DNA from: Aurantiacibacter rhizosphaerae
Lineage (GTDB): Bacteria; Pseudomonadota; Alphaproteobacteria; Sphingomonadales; Sphingomonadaceae
Direction of reading: 5' to 3'
Length of the DNA stretch: 64,000 nucleotides
NCBI RefSeq assembly: GCF_009807005.1
Contig: NZ_WUBR01000001.1
Coordinates: forward strand, 558,001-622,000
How positions within the stretch are numbered: the first letter of the stretch is position 1; every line of letters begins with the position of its first letter. The position numbers and the translations under genes are program-made. This document shows, piece by piece, positions 63,779 through 64,000 of the stretch. Under the pieces are notes generated by a model. That model ran no database searches and was not told the DNA's origin. It saw nothing but the letters and a program-made list of their open reading frames with translations.

Positions 63779-64000
63779 ATGAACCATAGCGAAGCTAACG
63801 CCGTGCCCTGCGCCGATGCGCAGCCGCCCAGAATTACGCAGACAGGACTGTTCAGCGCAATTCTGGTCGGCCTTGTGGGCGCGATGGTGATTTTCATCAC
63901 GCCCGGCTTCCTGGCCGTGATCGCGCAGATGACCGGCTTTGACGACGATCAGCTAGGCTATCTGGTGGCCTGGGACATCAATGCCATGGCGGTGGCCATC
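63779..64000 (+). CDS. MFS transporter, N-terminal part (cut by window end)
   Basis: Only 74 codons are present. A polar N-terminus (NHSEANAVPCADAQPPRITQ) is followed by a membrane span LFSAILVGLVGAMVIFITPGFLAVIAQMTG and the start of a second, in the style of major facilitator transporters. A good AGGAGA ribosome site precedes it. It lies 49 bases after the aminotransferase and is probably cotranscribed, so it may import the substrate. Confidence 0.6.
   Translation, partial: MNHSEANAVPCADAQPPRITQTGLFSAILVGLVGAMVIFITPGFLAVIAQMTGFDDDQLGYLVAWDINAMAVAI

Noticed and set aside
62359-63900. Long minus-strand frame of 513 codons opposite the aminotransferase
   Set aside because: Antisense to a PLP enzyme with all catalytic motifs; no recognisable domain.
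1-64000. tRNA, rRNA or complete insertion sequences
   Set aside because: None could be recognised. No transposase, integrase or resolvase reading frame was seen.

Overview
The window looks like the accessory part of a conjugative plasmid or integrative conjugative element from an alphaproteobacterium, most likely of the order Sphingomonadales (Erythrobacter/Novosphingobium-type). The case rests on high GC, the sphingomonad-style order of the F-type transfer genes, the czc/cop metal islands, and a stilbene-cleaving oxygenase whose key residues fall at the same numbers as in the Novosphingobium enzyme NOV1. No rRNA, tRNA, CRISPR array, complete insertion sequence, relaxase or coupling protein is visible. 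Plasmid versus chromosomal element cannot be decided from this window.

Region 1 (1-13.6 kb, plus strand) is a type 1-like BREX phage-defence operon: the 3' part of brxC, then pglX, pglZ and brxL, followed by a DUF4268 protein with a PD-(D/E)XK core. A SMC/RecF-like ATPase and a small predicted PD-(D/E)XK nuclease are nested between brxC and pglX, joined to the operon by overlapping start and stop codons. The BrxL has a C-terminus that does not look like a Lon protease domain. Region 2 (13.6-15.7 kb) holds a hipBA toxin-antitoxin pair with a repeat-rich control region, and a small membrane protein.

Region 3 (15.7-34.7 kb) is a full F-type mating-pair-formation operon read leftward: traA, L, E, K, B, dsbC, V, C, orf126, trbI, an S26 peptidase, traW, U, trbC, traN, F, H, G. 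Almost every junction overlaps by a few bases. Two small regulators (an HTH protein and an AlpA-like protein) diverge from the pilin promoter region, which is rich in dyads.

Region 4 (34.7-53 kb) is a metal-resistance island. It has a leftward czcCBA operon with a PIB-4 ATPase, a His-rich exported protein, DUF3703, a CDF transporter with a divergent CadR-like MerR regulator and a textbook MerR operator, then copB/copA. CsoR is divergent from copAB across two dyads. CsoR leads a rightward operon (DUF2231 protein, Met/His lipoprotein, DUF411 protein, Cu P-type ATPase, K+-channel-like protein, DUF305 protein). Together these would export Zn/Cd/Co and oxidise, bind and export Cu.

Region 5 (53.3-64 kb) is catabolic: a NOV1-like stilbene dioxygenase, a MarR regulator, two tandem GMC oxidoreductases and an aldehyde dehydrogenase, an NTF2-fold (SnoaL-like) protein, a LysR regulator, a class III aminotransferase and the start of an MFS transporter. 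The combination suggests oxidation and cleavage of aromatic dimers, possibly lignin-derived, but the substrate is not proven by the sequence.
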